Shown: positions 1-13,483, counted from the stretch's first letter. The stretch: DNA of 64,000 nt from Daldinia sp. FL1419 (GCA_025201765.1 MU623342.1:248001-312000), one strand, 5' to 3'. Translations and numbers: made by a program. Notes: generated by a model from the letters alone, not told the origin.

Positions 1-558
1 AACCATCCGGACGTACAAGATTGGGCTTAGAGTAGTATACCTCCCTTCAGGATAGATTCGACCGTAGCTATGCTTTAGGCATTAAGTGTGTTTGAGTAAG
101 TATCGGGTAATTCTCAATTCGCCAGCGTAAAGGGGCTCACATAACGAAGTCCAAGGCGTACAAAGTATAGAATGATTAGCGGACACGGTCTGCCATTTAA
201 ATAACAGGTAATCAGCAGTAATATCCCAGTATCAGGATACTCGGCGTGTTTAAAGAGTTCGTCGCAAGGATGTCACCGTACGATCTGCGATCGGGATCGG
301 ATCAGATCGCCAAGCCGGGACCCCGGCCGAGAGGGCTGAAGCGCGTTGCCCGGGAAACACGAGAATCGAGACAAAACAGGAAACCGGTTTCTCCAAAGTT
401 GGCACTTAGCCAACCCTTTGGCAACGCTTTGGAAGTGTTCAACCTGTCGTAAATCGCTTCAAAGCTGCAGTTTTCACGTATCTTCGTGTTTATAAGTTTC
501 TACATTTATATATTATATTATATTATATTATATCGGTTTTCAACGGTTTCGAACAAGA
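1..558. other. Non-coding left edge
   Basis: No supported gene. The stretch holds a short AT-rich pentanucleotide run (TATTA repeats at about 509-532) just upstream of the first gene. It probably includes that gene's promoter and leader. The only open frame, at 246-452, is basic and low in information, with no recognisable domain. Confidence 0.5.
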
Positions 559-1195
559 ATGCTTTTGACGTCGTCGCAGGTCTCGGTTGTAATTTCGTCA
601 GGAATCGGTATGGATTATTGAGCCCCTCCCCAGAAACGGGTAAACAGCCTAAAACAGCTGCAACGGTCGAACTGACAATGATCTGCGTTTTTTTCCCTTT
701 CTTCTAGTTGTCTTGTGCACGGCAGCATTGTTTCTCAGCGGTTATGTGATCCAGCAGCGAACGCTACGTGACCTACGAGCAGCCATCAAACCCAACCGCA
801 TCCCGCGACCGAGCCCCAAGGTCTACTTCCCGGAGCGTTATACCTCGCCTAGTCAGCTGGAGGACACGATAAACGAGTCTCGACTGCCGCACCGTCGGAG
901 GAAACATAGTGAAGAGGAAGGGGAGGAAGATGTCGTCATTGTGCGGCAGAGCGTGCCGGAGGAGGAGAGGCTAGAAAAAGTAGAGCAGGAAGAGCCGGTT
1001 ACGCCGGATGCTGCCGGGACACAAGTGGGAACGCCAGATGAGGTGGAAGAGACTATACAAGAGACCATGCCCGACAAGAAGAAGACCGAGGAGAAGCCAG
1101 TCAGCAGAGCGGAGAGGAGACGGAAGATCAAAGAGGAGATTCGACGGCTGTCGGAAGGCCAGGAGCCAGTATACTATCAACGACGACTATGGTAG
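559..1195 (+). CDS. Small single-pass membrane protein, unknown function
   Basis: Two exons: 559-607 and 708-1195, 178 residues. The 100-bp intron starts GTATGG, has a CTGAC branch site about 35 bp from its end, and closes after a pyrimidine tract with TTCTAG. Joining the exons in phase builds one continuous hydrophobic segment at about residues 8-30, ending in GYVIQQRTLRDLR, which neither exon shows alone; this supports the gene model. The rest is a highly charged tail rich in Glu, Lys and Arg, with a RAERRRKIKEEIRRL helix near the C-terminus. I infer a signal-anchor protein of the inner mitochondrial membrane or ER with a soluble coiled-coil-prone tail. I do not recognise the family. The start is the only ATG in frame upstream of the donor after the preceding stop. 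Confidence 0.6.
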
Positions 1196-4100
1196 ACTGT
1201 AGTTCTACAACACGCTGTCGCACTCTAATAGTTGCTTTTTCTTGATGTAAATTGATACTATCTACTTGATCTTACCGGTACATGCGTTGGGATTGGTGGG
1301 ATGGGTGGGAATTGGTGCCTTTTGGGAAACCCGGGGGCTGGGACTTTTTTTTATTTTTTATTTTTTAAGTCGAAATCCATCGAATTTCGAGCACGGCATA
1401 TCATGATAACGGGATCGGTGACGTAGGAATCTGTACGAATAGTTTACATATGGGATAATGGTTACGGGTACTCGGTTAGAATGCAGGCGGATCTTTTTGC
1501 CTTGTGAGGCATAACGTAACAGAATCGCGTTGTGTTGTGCTGTGTTGTGTCGTGTTGTGTGCCTACTGTTGAGTCTCTTGGTGATAGCTAGGTATCTACC
1601 TCCTAAAATTCCTTGAATTACTTTTGCTGAAAACAAGAGTTTGAATGTTCAACATTATCTCAACTCGTCTGAACCGTGCTTCTTAGGGTTACAGTGAAGC
1701 GGCGTCATCTGCACTCGATCAAAGACTTTGAATCTCTGAGGGTTGCGAATCAAGTCTCACGCGAAGGATGCAGGTGATTGATTTCCAGATAAGGATGTCG
1801 ATTCCGGGTATGTTGGAGCGGGATCCGGGGACAGATTGGCGACCACCCGATGGACGCAAGTAGACGGTGTCGAGGTTACTACCGAACCGAGGGAAGTTGT
1901 TGTTAGATACGTGTATTCAGAAACGTTTATGAAAAAAAAAAAGAACAAAAGAAAAAAAAAGCGGATTCTTGCTATTTCTTGATCTATCATCTATCAACAA
2001 CCTTAACTTCGGAAACGAGGAAAATCTATTAATAATTACTGAAAATATCAATTTTATGAGTCGAATATTCAGATCGAAGATCCGACGCAAAATGAATTAT
2101 TACGACGTAATAATAGAATAATCGTGGTGATAATTCGGGTCTAAGTGATGTAATAGGTATAAGACGTGGTTCCCCATAAAGCCCATACTTCGATTACTTT
2201 CTTGTTTGTCGTGCATATAGTACCTGTAATTGCTAGGCTACGGACTCCGGGTTTACTTATAATAGAATAGTTAGATTATATTATTCAGTATCATAAGGTG
2301 CCCTCTCGTGTCATGATATTGGATAGTTAGTCGAAGAGATACATGTCTTGGTTATTTGGTTCTTCATCGTTGATTCGTACCGAAATATCTCGTATAAAAA
2401 TAACAATCATGATTTTTTCGTGGTGAATTGCTGAGCTGTCTTACCTCTTCGCTTCCTTTCCCAATCATGTCCGAGCAGGTTTCTAAGCGGGCCGTTGTGC
2501 ATTATTAGGACCATGCAGGAGAAGATCTAGCCAGGAACACCAACGCTCCGAGTCGTCAATCCTCCAGGAGTGGATAATTATCATATATAGCCCTACATTC
2601 CTGTACTGTACGGTAATAAGTAAAGAATAAAAAGCTATTGGCGATCAACTGTTTAGTAAAAAAAATAAAACAAAATAAAATAATATCTTTACGGTCTCCG
2701 TATATTTCGTCATTTTCAGCCTTGAATAGGAATTGCGGTATTATTGTCCAAGTGACAGCCATGTCTACCATGTCTATATCCCTGTCTTAGAGCCTACCTA
2801 CTTACCCAGGCGAATACCCCGCTACATCGCGACAATCTGCGGCCGATAGACCCCGCTGGTCTTGCCCCTAGAAAGGAGCCTTCTTTCGTTGCGGTCAAAG
2901 AAGAATAATAATAAGACGGTCTTAACTCTTCTAAGACTCCGTTTAAAAGTTTGGCTACGATACTTATGATACACCTCACCCAATCATTAACCGTGACCGG
3001 GGTATACGTGGGGACGATAAGATAAGCTATAGCCAATAAGATAAATATCAACCTACTTGATTAGGTATAGTGGGTCTGCTGAACTGTCGTAATTCCAGTG
3101 CACCGTAGTGGTACGTAATAGGTAGGTATTGGGCTCTTGGTCTTCTCCGTCCCAGCTTACATGTACCTAACCTAGTGTAGCTTGCCTAACTTATACGGTA
3201 CCTTATTGTAGAATTCACCCCTCTCTTCTCCCAAACACTCGCCTAGAATGGATACTCGATAACCTCGATATCACCCCGGGTATCGGCAAACAAACTATTT
3301 AGGTAAATTATCTCCAGTGATCGTATCGTCCCTCTCCACGAACTCCACGAACTATCTGTCTTAGTACTACTACTGTACGGAGAAACACAAGCCTAGGTTC
3401 GCTGGACCCACGGGTTGCCTCCAGGGCTATTCGTGACGCATCTTGGCCCTGGATGAGAAGGTGGCACAACAGCAAAGACCAAGAGTGAGACCGAACGGGG
3501 CCAGTAGAATCTTGCATATGTAAACCCCATCCATCGTGGTGGGTGGTGGATGGTGGATGTTTGTGTGTGCCTCAAAGCTCACACCTCCCCCCCGTTCCCG
3601 TTCTTGTCCTTCCATACCATCCCTATCTTAGAAGTTCTTCTCTGCAACTCTCACGTGTGCATACGACCAACATATACTACTTACACCACATACACCACAT
3701 ACACCATACTTACACCGTCAATAACACACCTTCAGAGACACACCTTCAGAGACACACCTTGCAACACATACCTCAAGTTTACTTCTTCAAGCTTCCCCTA
3801 GCTTGAACCCTACCTGCGTACAAACGTAGGTACCTAACCTAGAAAAAAAAAGAAAACAAAAAAAAAAGGACGAAGCTGAGTGGTGGTGTGCTCGCTTTCG
3901 CCGTGACTAGTCTTCGTCATTGTGAATCCTACCCATATCGGTCTTTTGTTTAAGTCAAGCTGTCATTCCTGGCCTAACCTCCCGGGGAAAGTTATCTTGT
4001 CTCAGATTGTTATCTAGTTTAATCCCAGGGCTGCAATTTTCTTATTTTCGTCTTACCCGTTGTTAAATAATTTTGACTCTCATATTGAGTAGTCAGGCTT

Positions 4101-4216
4101 GAATGATAAGGGAGCTGTTCGCTCAGATGTGCGAAGTGCTCTCACCGAACCTACCTCCCTAATACTCACCACTCCGTCATCTTGGTTTGCGATTGATCAC
4201 ATTTCAAGCCGACACA
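1196..4216. other. 3-kb intergenic region with no supported gene
   Basis: Non-coding on both strands as far as can be seen. It holds A/T runs near 1345-1365, 1930-1960 and 3842-3868, short tandem repeats near 3680-3760 (ACACCA units and a 16-bp CTTCAGAGACAC unit), and several TAGGTA/TACCTA words. The last few hundred bases before 4217 are CT-rich and probably the promoter and leader of the next gene. Confidence 0.45.
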
Positions 4217-5181
4217 ATGGCAACCGAAACGGCTATTCACAACGGCCCCTCCCGTTTGGAGCTTCTTAGCGCTGAGGATTTTGAGACGGCTTCTATTCGT
4301 TCAGCCGCCCCCTCTTACAGTGAGGCACTTCTTTCACTGATCCCGCGTCTAAGGTAAGAAAGTGCTAACAAAGAGACCTGTTTTAGTCTCCGAAGCGCCC
4401 TCGTATCACTCAACGATGCCTACCAACGAACGTGTACCTGAGTACACGCCCCCAGAACCGCGAGGCTCGCCGATGGCCTCACCGCCTCGCTATACGTCTA
4501 TGCTGAACCCGTCCTCAACGCCGACCCCTATGACCTCGACGTTCGCACCGGGGGCGGGTTTACCACGGATACCATCTCCGCGCCGTCGCAACGACGTACC
4601 GCAGCTCGGCCACTTCCAGGTCCCGAGCTGGTCCTCGATGAGTAGCAATCCGACAGCTCGCCATTACCAGAGGGTCGCGCACCGTCGCGTATCCGCTGCC
4701 AATGGATCTCACGGCTGGGGAGGAGTCGAAAGCGCCCTGCGATCGGCGGTCCAACGTATTAATGCTGCGGCTGCAGCCGACGATGCTGACCCCTATAAAG
4801 TCCGACCTCTGGAAGATCCCTATCTTGTTGGAGAGGAAGCAGCCGCGAGGGCGAGGCGCGAGAGGTTAGCGAGACAAAACGGCGATGATATTCTAATTCG
4901 CGAGGACAGACATTGGGATTGGTTTCTAGGTAGGCTAATTCGTATTTTTTATTTATTTTATTTTTACTTTATTTTTGAAAAGTCATGACGTATTCCCCTA
5001 GAATCAACACTGAGCAACGAAACCACATGGAAACATTAATATACTTAATATCAAGACTATGAGTGCTAATATCAAATCAACAGGCCAGACAAGGGGTGCA
5101 GAGGAACGCGAGCGAAGTTGGAGCAGCTTCCGCACCAACAACGAAAGCCGGGGGAGGCTCGCTCGTCGTTTCGGTCGATAA
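4217..5181 (+). CDS. Pro/Ser-rich 'APSYHST' protein, unknown function
   Basis: Three exons: 4217-4319, 4387-4929 and 5084-5181, 247 residues. Intron 1 is 67 bp (GTGAGG...GCTAAC...TTTTAG); intron 2 is 154 bp with GTGCTAAT as branch site. The splice choice is fixed by sequence sense: exon 1 ends ...SIRSAAPSY and exon 2 resumes SEAPSYHST, a familiar double motif of uncharacterised filamentous-fungal proteins. A competing donor at 4354 would give a 33-bp intron and break the frame. The centre is Pro/Ser/Thr-rich (EYTPPEP, PSSTPTP), followed by an Ala-rich helix and an Arg-rich region. The last exon ends in a basic SRGRLARRFGR tail. No membrane segment or catalytic motif is visible. Probably a disordered, fungal-specific protein. 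Confidence 0.75.
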
Positions 5182-5849
5182 AACAACCTGTTGAACTTGT
5201 CATGTGGAAATTATTCCCATCGTAGTAGAGATTGCGACGTCGAGCTTTTCAACTCTAGAGATGAAATTGTGACTGGGCCGGTAATGGCCGCATTACACTT
5301 CTATCCGTTCCTTCGATCTTTTTATTTTGGTTTGCTCTTCATCACATGCATTTGGGTGGCGCTACCGATTTGGCGTCAAGTAGGCAAGTTAGACAGGTCT
5401 AAGGAGCATCTTTATTTTTTTCTGGCTGGGTTGCGACGTTCGGGATGTCCATATGGATGAATGGATGAGGTTATGAGATATGTCGCGGTGGAATTGATTT
5501 TTCATTTCTCTCTGCAATCCTTTAGGCTTTGCGATAACTAGCCAACTCCTATTTAGCATCAATTTAACACGAATTCGAAGAGCCTCGTTCATAGTTGAAG
5601 TCTTCTGTCTCGTAGTTCAAAATATCTTATTCATCCATGGAGGCCTTGGTCGCATATCTGACCGAATATTGACCTACCAGCCGTCAACGATTCTAATGGT
5701 TTCCCTTAGTTCTACATACCCGTAAAACGCCATCGGCCATGTAGCTACTGATTACACTTTGTCCTTACGGACTGAATTTGGTTTGCTGATGCTTTATGTG
5801 AACACTTAGTGGCCATTGTAAAATATGGTACCGTCCGAGTTCGAGTAAC
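5182..5849. other. Convergent intergenic region
   Basis: This 670-bp stretch lies between two convergent genes and probably contains both 3' ends. No coding signal was found on either strand. Confidence 0.4.
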
Positions 5850-6685
5850 TTAGCCCTTGCTCTTGGTGTTGAGGATAAGAGCCACAATAAGTCTGTATAA
5901 GGTGAGCAACAACCCGGTTTAATACTTTGGATATCTGGACTTACCCGTAAAGACCCAAGACTTCACCGAAAATGAGAATCAGAACCATGCCAACAAATAT
6001 TCTCGACTGCTCCATGTACGCGCGGACCCCCTTGTCACCAACAACTCCAATGCAGTACCCAGCAGCCAGGCCCGTGAATCCGACCGCAAGTCCACATCCT
6101 AGATGCATAAAGCCCCTATTTTAGACATTAGTTTTATCCGACCCTTCCTATTCGTTGAATTGCGGTATAAGGGACGTACGTGAATAAGCTGTAGCTCTGT
6201 CGGGATGGTGGATCCATGTCTCCGGCGATTAGGACGGCGATGACGAGCGAGTAAACCGCGATAATTCCGGACATGACGACGGGGATCAGACACTGTAGCA
6301 TTCATCACATTAGAAGACTAGTCACAGCAGCAGAGGAAACCAGTATAGAACAGGCTGGACTAAGCTGTAACAAACCTTCATGATTAGATCTGGCCTAAAG
6401 GTACCAACACCTGCGATACCAATTCCCGACTTTGCCGTTCCGTATGCTGCCCCAATGCCTATATTATTACGGGTTTAGTACGCGATATCATTAAGGGACG
6501 ATGCGCTCTATTCGGGGATCGTACATCCGAAGATCATGGCGGATGCAATGCCGGCCTACATTGTCAAAGACGGTATTAGTTAAAGGGCGCTTGAGGGAGC
6601 TTCGATGTTGACGGAACAGATGGAACCTCGAGCTTACCATGCCGAAGAAGGGGGCAAACTTGGGCGCGATCTCTGATTCGACCAT
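5850..6685 (-). CDS. vma3: V-type proton ATPase 16-kDa proteolipid subunit c
   Basis: Six exons on the minus strand: 6638-6685, 6525-6555, 6376-6458, 6180-6292, 5945-6115 and 5850-5892 (489 nt, 162 residues). All introns are GT-AG and 52-83 bp, and every junction restores the known family sequence. The product forms the rotating c-ring of the vacuolar membrane V0 sector that carries protons across the membrane. Visible hallmarks are four hydrophobic helices, the GAAYGTAKSG segment after helix 1, GTFRPDLIMK, the GDKGVR loop, and the proton-carrying glutamate (residue 143) in LILIFGEVLGLYG. It closes with ALILNTKSKG. The length is normal for the family (about 160). Two of the exons are only 31 and 43 nt, so no single reading frame reveals the gene. 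The residues CI in FGCIGAAYG replace the usual SA, a conservative change. Confidence 0.95.
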
Positions 6686-8320
6686 GACGAATATCGTTAT
6701 CGGATGTTTACAAACAGATGGAGAAAAGAGAAATGGATGGGCTCGAGGAATATAGAGAGTTGTTGTCGCCGAACCTGTCGAGCCTTAATGGAGTTATGAA
6801 GCTAAACCAAGCTGCCTTGGACCGACCAAACGCGGCTTTCGAATAACCTTACCGACCCGGGACCACGTGATTGTCCAGGTAATCTAGGTATGTACCTAGG
6901 TACTTAACGGTTCTACTATGTAATAGGTCCAGTGTTTTATATAGCGTACATAAAGTGGTATGTAGCTCTAGATAAACCAATCAATGCCCACAGGCGGAAT
7001 ATTACCCCACAAATATTTATATACGCGGAGTTGTTACGCATCATTCAGTGAATTATGCATGAGCTATCCTGTTTAGCCCAGAAATAAGCTTTGATACCAA
7101 CAATGTACCAGACATGCCTGCGGTCACGGTCCTAGTTTCTTCGGTTTTTGGTGGATGAGGCCCGAATTGGGTTCAATGGTTCAAATTAGCTGACGATAAG
7201 ATCCGAATTCAAGATAATAAAATAGACGAGTTTAAGGGGAAACCGTCGTATTCGCTCAATCCAATTCGCAGGGGAGAGATGGACCGTCCTTGGCATTATT
7301 ATTACATATCTCTTGTTGCATGCAACAAGATATTGAAGTCGTCATCTGGGATGCATCAGGTGCATATCCTAGGTATGTTCGATATGCAGGCTGTAGATTC
7401 AGTTTCCGCTAGCATTGTACTATGTAATACATGCTCAATCTTCGTAGCCAATTGGATTGTTCTTTTCTATTTTCGTTGAACTCTCATATGATCAAAAACT
7501 TCAAACACGTATACACGCCATCGTACCTTCTATAATCGCGAACACGTACGATATGTATGATTAGAAAGATAATTACCTATCGTTAGTCGTAGGGGAAAGA
7601 AGTCGCTATCGCTTTAATTGACTGACTGACTGACTTCCATTGCACGTAATGTTCGTGACTTATGAGGTAAGATAATACATGTACCTATCTGGGTCTTTTT
7701 ACAGGCAAGGTAACATTGGAGGTTTATGATAGTTTGTAACTCCTTACATAACCACACATAACCACACATAAACATTAACACATGCACCTACCTGCACCTA
7801 ACACACCTAACAAATTCCGAGCCGACGATAACCCGGGCCTATTGTTAGTCCAGTCTAGGTGCCGTGGCCCAGTTTCTTAGCAGGTTTCCTTAGTCTTTTA
7901 GCAGTTTGAAGCAGACACCAATGTCCTTGCTCTTCTGACCCTTGATCGTACCTAATCAATCAATTCAGTGTACAGATTACCGTACAGCGTACAGCGCCCA
8001 TTCAAATCCTACCTACCTCCGACCTCTCCCTTCCTGTCCCTAAAACCCACCTATTCGATTCGATGCCGACGTCCTGCTCATCGCTCCCCTCCAAATCACT
8101 CGTTATCCCGTTCCACTAGCGATTTGCATCCAATTATTAAACTTAGCGGGAATCTGGACATATCTTCTAGGCGAAAAGGAAAAAAAAAAGGGTTAAGCAA
8201 AAAAATTTATATCTGGCAGAAGGAAAAAAAAAAAAAAAAAACCCAGATAAAAAGATTTAGGAAGTTGGAGGAAAAAAGTAGGATATCGCTCTTCAACATC
8301 ACGGCCGTCCACCCACGGCG
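6686..8320. other. Divergent intergenic region, promoters
   Basis: Lies between the divergent V-ATPase c and RhoGEF genes and should hold both promoters. Visible features are a TGAC tetranucleotide run at about 7618-7634, ACATAACCAC repeats near 7747-7775, TAGGTA-type words near 6890, and A-rich tracts at about 8180 and 8225-8240 in the probable leader of the GEF gene. No coding region was found. Confidence 0.4.
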
Positions 8321-8619
8321 GTGAGTCCGTCGTCAGTGTCGGCATTCACCCCTTTATCCTTCAATCTGCGGAAGTTTATCCTAGTCTCTTGTCTAGGCTC
8401 CCGGCCGCCTAGGCTCTTGTAAGAGTAAGTAAAGTGACGTGACGCCCATACCCCTGGATCTTGGAAATATTGATACGAAGCTGCAAACCTGCATTAATGC
8501 GAAGTGGTGTTTGTACAACCTAACCCGGCACCGCCGTACGATTAGATAAATTTTATCCTTTTAATTCCCGGGCGACGAATCTTGTTGCTGACTACGTAAC
8601 CCCTTCACCCTTTTTTTAG
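8321..8619 (+). other. Probable 5'-UTR intron of the RhoGEF gene
   Basis: A strong donor (GTGAGTCCG at 8321) follows a CT-rich leader, and a T7-AG acceptor ends at 8619, only 10 nt before the GEF start codon. A 299-bp leader intron is inferred; it has not been shown by transcript data. Confidence 0.45.
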
Positions 8620-8629
8620 GACTACGAGA

Positions 8630-11600
8630 ATGGCTGATTACACATACGACCAACGGCGATATGGCCCGGCATCGAATAATCAGCGAGATGCCGCATTCTC
8701 CAACATTTTCGGTTCAGCCCCTCCGCCGGGACGAACTGGGACTATGACTTCGTCGTCGCAAGGCTACACACCGAATATGCAGCCTCAAGAGGGTAGAACC
8801 CAGACTATGTCTTCCGTATCGAGCATGCAACATGATATGCAGCGACGGCCCCCTCCACGACCCCAGCAACAAAGGGGCTACGAAGAAACCGGCCGAACTA
8901 GAACTATGGATACGAGCATGGCCAATGGTTACTATCAAAGCCAGCGAAATCCTTCTGGAGGTTACCCCCCTATGCCAGGACAATATGGGAGACAACAGCC
9001 GCCGCCGGGTCCGAATCAAAGGCCTTATCCTGGTCCTCCATCACAAGGACCCCCTCGATTCGACCCGAGAGCACCTGCACCTTCGGGATTTCCTCCGCGA
9101 AACCCAGCTCCTCGAATTTATCAGGGAGGTCCCGGTTCTGCTCCTGCCATGCGTGATGACCCGTATAGATCCCAGTCTCTCGCCAGCATGCCACGGCAGC
9201 CATTTCAACCGCCACCCGGCTCCTATCCAAATCAACCGAATTTCCGGGCTCCTCCACAAACTACCATGTCCTCCCGTACAACGGCACAAGGTCGAGTAGT
9301 CCCTGAACGCCACGATGATCGATCGATGTCGATGACAGGTTACCCCCCTGAGCGCGACGCCCATCAGATGATGAGCGGCCGAGTAATCCCCAATCGTATG
9401 AGGGCCCCCTCAAATGAGACGTCCGCAATGAATGGGAACGCAGGCGGCTATCCTAATTTTAACGGATACGCAGCCGCGCCGGGTACCGCAACAAGGACGA
9501 TGAGTATGGCATCTTCGACTGTTGCTGGCGACCATAGTCGCACCATGTCAATGGCTAGTACCATTGTTCCTGAGACTTCCGAGCAGGCTCGACAACAACT
9601 CTCGCAACAAACACAGCAGTTGGTTCATCGGCCATCCCTATCCAAGTCAATTGAGGGTGAACGACCTCCTACCGCCAAGATCCGGCCGCCGTTGGTTTAC
9701 CCTGCCCTTCTGTCGAGAGTCGCCGAATGTTTCCGTCAAAAGATCATCACGGGCGACCGGACGAAGAACGAGTTGACATATAAAAATGCGTTCAGCGGTT
9801 CTGAGGCGGTCGATGTCCTATCATATATCATAAGAACTACAGACAGGAATCTGGCTTTGCTCCTTGGTCGAGCTCTTGACGCGCAAAAGTTTTTTCACGA
9901 TGTTACTTACGAGCACCGATTACGAGACTCATCATCTGAAATGTATCAGTTTAGGGAAACGCTTATGGATGAGCCAGAGGAGAAGCACCCGGTTAATGGT
10001 GTATTCGTCTTGCTCTCCGAATGTTATTCTCCGACATGCACGAGGGACCAGCTCTGCTACTCGATTGCTTGTCCACGACGATTAGAACAAGTGTCGCGGC
10101 TTAACCTTAAGCCACAAGTCGGCCTCAGGAAGGACCAAGACGCTACTATTAACGACGATGCGGACCAGACAGACGAACAGAAGCTCTGGATCAACACCGT
10201 TCCCAAGGAGATTGCTGAGAGCGTCGGCGACAGGGAGAAGAAGAGGCAGGAAGTCATTTCTGAAATTTGTTATACCGAAAGAGACTTCGTTAAAGATCTC
10301 GAGTATCTTAGGGATTTTTGGATCTTGCCGTTGCGCTCGAAGGGTTCGCCTATTCCCGCCGCCAGGAGAGACAAGGTCGTGCAAAATATTTTCAGCAATA
10401 TTATCGATCATCCTAGCATTCACTCGGTCAGTTCACGATTTGCCAAGGCTTTGACAGAGAGGCAGCAAAAGAACCCCGTTGTCAAGAATCTCGGTGATAT
10501 CTTCCTGGAGATTGTTCCTCAGTTCGAACCTTTTATCTTGTACGGTTCGAAGCAACTTGAAGCTAAATTCGAGTTCGAAAACGAGCGATCTAGCAACCCC
10601 TATTTCGCCAAGTTCGTTGAAGAGATCGAAAGGAGGAAGGAATCGAGGAAGTTGGAGTTGAACGGTTATTTAACCAAGCCGACAACACGACTTGCTCGTT
10701 ATCCCCTACTGCTCGAGAACGTCTTGAAATACACGGAAGATGGTAACCCCGATAAAGAGGATATTCCAAAGGTCCTTACCATGATTCGTGACTTGCTTAG
10801 CAGGGTCAATGCCGAGTCCGGCAAAGCTGAGAACAGATTCAACTTGCGCCGCTTGCACGAGCAACTGAAGTTCCGTCCTGCCGATCGCGTCGACCTTAAG
10901 TTGACAGAGGACGGCCGAGAACTCGTATTCAAGACTCAGTTCAAGAAGACGCCCACAGACCCGACGGACATCACAGCCTTCCTGTTTGATCACGCTGTTC
11001 TTTTGGTGCGGATAAAGCAAGTTGGCAAGGGTGAAGAGGTGAAAGCTTATAGGAGGGTAAGTGATTGGTTATTTCCTACGTGTCAGAACTTAGTAGCTAA
11101 TCCGGACTATCTAGCCAATCCCGCTAGAGCTACTCTCTATTAAAGAGATGGACGAAGTCATTCCTCAGGCAGGAGTAAAGCGAGCGTCCTCGAATCTGCC
11201 TTTCCGCGGCAAGGATTCCGACAAGAAGGCTACAGAAGGCTGGCCTATTACCTTCCGACATTTAGGCAAAAACTATTATGAGCAAGTCTTGTACGCGTCG
11301 AATCAGACAGCTAGGAAAAAGTGGCTCGAGTTTATCGACTCAGCTCAACAGCGTCTCCGAGCACGAGCCGACTTCTTCAATGTCAATACCCTCTCTTCTA
11401 ATTTCTTCCAAGCCGGCAACCTTGTCAACGCTGTTACGCCTTACGGTAAGGACTGCAAGATACGCTAGGTACATGTCATTTGCTAACTAGACTAATAGAT
11501 GGTGGCCGTAAACTAATTATCGGCACTGATCATGGCATCTATGTAGCGGACAGGAAGGTTAAAGACCAGGTGCCCAGGCGCGTCATCGAAGCGCAGCACG

Positions 11601-12498
11601 TCACACAGGTCGATGTCTTGGAGGAATACGGCCTCCTACTGGTCTTATCCAATAAGACGCTCTCTTCGTACTCGCTTGCAGCCTTAGATCCCAACGAGCC
11701 GGCACTTGCGAAGAGGCCCAAGAAGATTCAAAGCAACTGCAACTTCTTCAAAACAGGTATCTGTTTGGGTAGACATCTAGTCTGTTGCGTTAAGTCTAGT
11801 GCGCTTTCGACTACGATCAAGGTGTACGAACCAAATGACTCGATGAGTAAGGGCAAGAAGCAGAAAGGGTTCGGCAAGATGTTCAATGCTGGCCAGGATG
11901 AGCTGAAGGCGTTTAAGGAGTTCTACATTCCAACAGAATCGTCTTCCGTCCACTTCCTAAAGAGCAAGCTCTGTGTGGCATGCGCTAGGGGTTTCGAGGT
12001 CGTCTCTCTTGAAACGCTTGAGACGCAGTCACTACTAGATCAGGCCGATACATCGCTCGACTTCGTCGCAAGGAAGGAAGGCGTGAAGCCGATCCACATT
12101 GAACGACTTAACGGAGAATTCCTCCTCAACTACTCTGAGTTTTCGTTCTTCGTCAACAGGAACGGTTGGAGGGCAAGGCCGGAATGGCGTATTGATTGGG
12201 AGGGAACACCACAAGCATTCGCGCTATCTTACCCATGGATCTTGGCATTTGAGCCAAATTTCATTGAGCTCAGGAACATTGAAAGTGGAGCGGTCCATAT
12301 TGTTCCACATAAGAACATCCGGATGCTACACAGTAGTACGCATGAGGTGAGTTACAGTTCGACGGGTTTAATGAGGTATAGGATTACTAACCCCCTATCT
12401 AGATCCTGTTTGCCTACGAAGATGAAGCCGGTGGTGACGTGGTCGCAGCTCTCGACTTCTGGAAAAACAATCGGAAGTCTGAGATGCTCGCGCCCTAA
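8630..12498 (+). CDS. rom2: Rho1 guanine nucleotide exchange factor, Rom2/Rgf1 type
   Basis: Four exons: 8630-11056, 11115-11445, 11499-12346 and 12403-12498 (3702 nt, 1233 residues). Introns are 58, 53 and 56 bp with canonical ends. The protein swaps GDP for GTP on Rho1 at the plasma membrane and so drives glucan synthase and the cell-wall-integrity MAPK route. Order of parts: a long Gln/Pro/Met-rich disordered N-terminus (1-350); DEP domain about 352-440 (YKNAFSGSEAVDVL); DH exchange domain about 541-735, starting at EVISEICYTERDFVKDL; PH domain about 745-905, whose core crosses intron 1 (AYRR joins PIPLELLSIKEMDEV); citron-homology (CNH) domain about 915-1215 (GGRKLIIGTDHGIYV ... ILFAYEDEAGGDV). 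Removing intron 1 is essential because the unspliced frame stops 90 nt later. Domain order and length match Rom1/2 of yeasts and moulds. Confidence 0.93.
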
Positions 12499-13483
12499 TC
12501 TCGATTTCCATACTATATCTTTATTAATCAAGAAAATTTTCAAAGCGGGCATTTCGCCTGCTTGTAAGCCGTGCCTAGCTCTCATCTGATCATTTGGGGA
12601 TTCAGCTCGGCCCAGACCGTGTAGGACCAGGCGATACTGGATAAGCATGCGAATTCATATATGCGGCTAGGGGGGGTTTGTCTCGTCTATCTGGCCAGCA
12701 TATTTTCATTTTCCTTTCTGCCTCATTTTCGAGAATGTCTTCAGTAGCGAGGAAATAGTTTTTAATTGTGCCCTTAAAGTTTCCGAATTACAGGTTCGGC
12801 TACGGACTTTGGATTTTGCTGAAGTCCTTAGCCACTTAACTCTTTTGACTTTGTACGTCGAAAGGTGAAGACGGAAAGATATCCGGAAGGAAAGGGGGGC
12901 TCTCGTTGTGTATGTCAGTCACAGTCCGCGCTGCGTTTAGGTGGTGAAAGAAAGAAAGTTGAGCTACGACGAATTAATAGCGAGCGGCGGCGACTTTTTT
13001 ATTATTATCGTAACGTGCGAGAACAAGGTAAGAGGAGGAGAAAGAGCAGAAAGAGAAGAGTAAGAGCAGAGCAGAGGCGACTCGGGACCTTTTTTTTCGC
13101 CTAGTTACCTAACGGATTTGTGGGAGGGAAGAAGGGGGAGAAGGAAAGGGGAGGATGGATGGATGGATGGATGTGTCTAGAAACTACCTCGTAGGTAATC
13201 CCTACCGTAATCACACAACAAGACCCGAAAAGAACTATGGACCCAAAAAACTTGTCTTCGTTTTTAAGGCTTCGGGGAGAGAAGAGAGAAAAGAGAAGAG
13301 GGGAGACGGGAGACGGTGTTACCCTTCTCTTCGTCTTCGATGGTTGTTCTAGATCTGTGCTTGCAGAGTGTGAGTTTGAGTGTTTGTGCGTGTGTTTGTG
13401 TTCTTGTTCGATTCGGACGTAGAAGCTCGCAAGGCTGGGTTGGCTTTTTTTTTTTTTCTTTGGCCGAGCGAGGGGCCGACTGA

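Noticed and set aside
4354..4386. Apparent 33-bp intron with perfect GTAAG donor and GCTAAC branch
   Set aside because: Too short for fungal splicing and it throws the frame out; the donor at 4320 gives a 67-bp intron and the expected protein.
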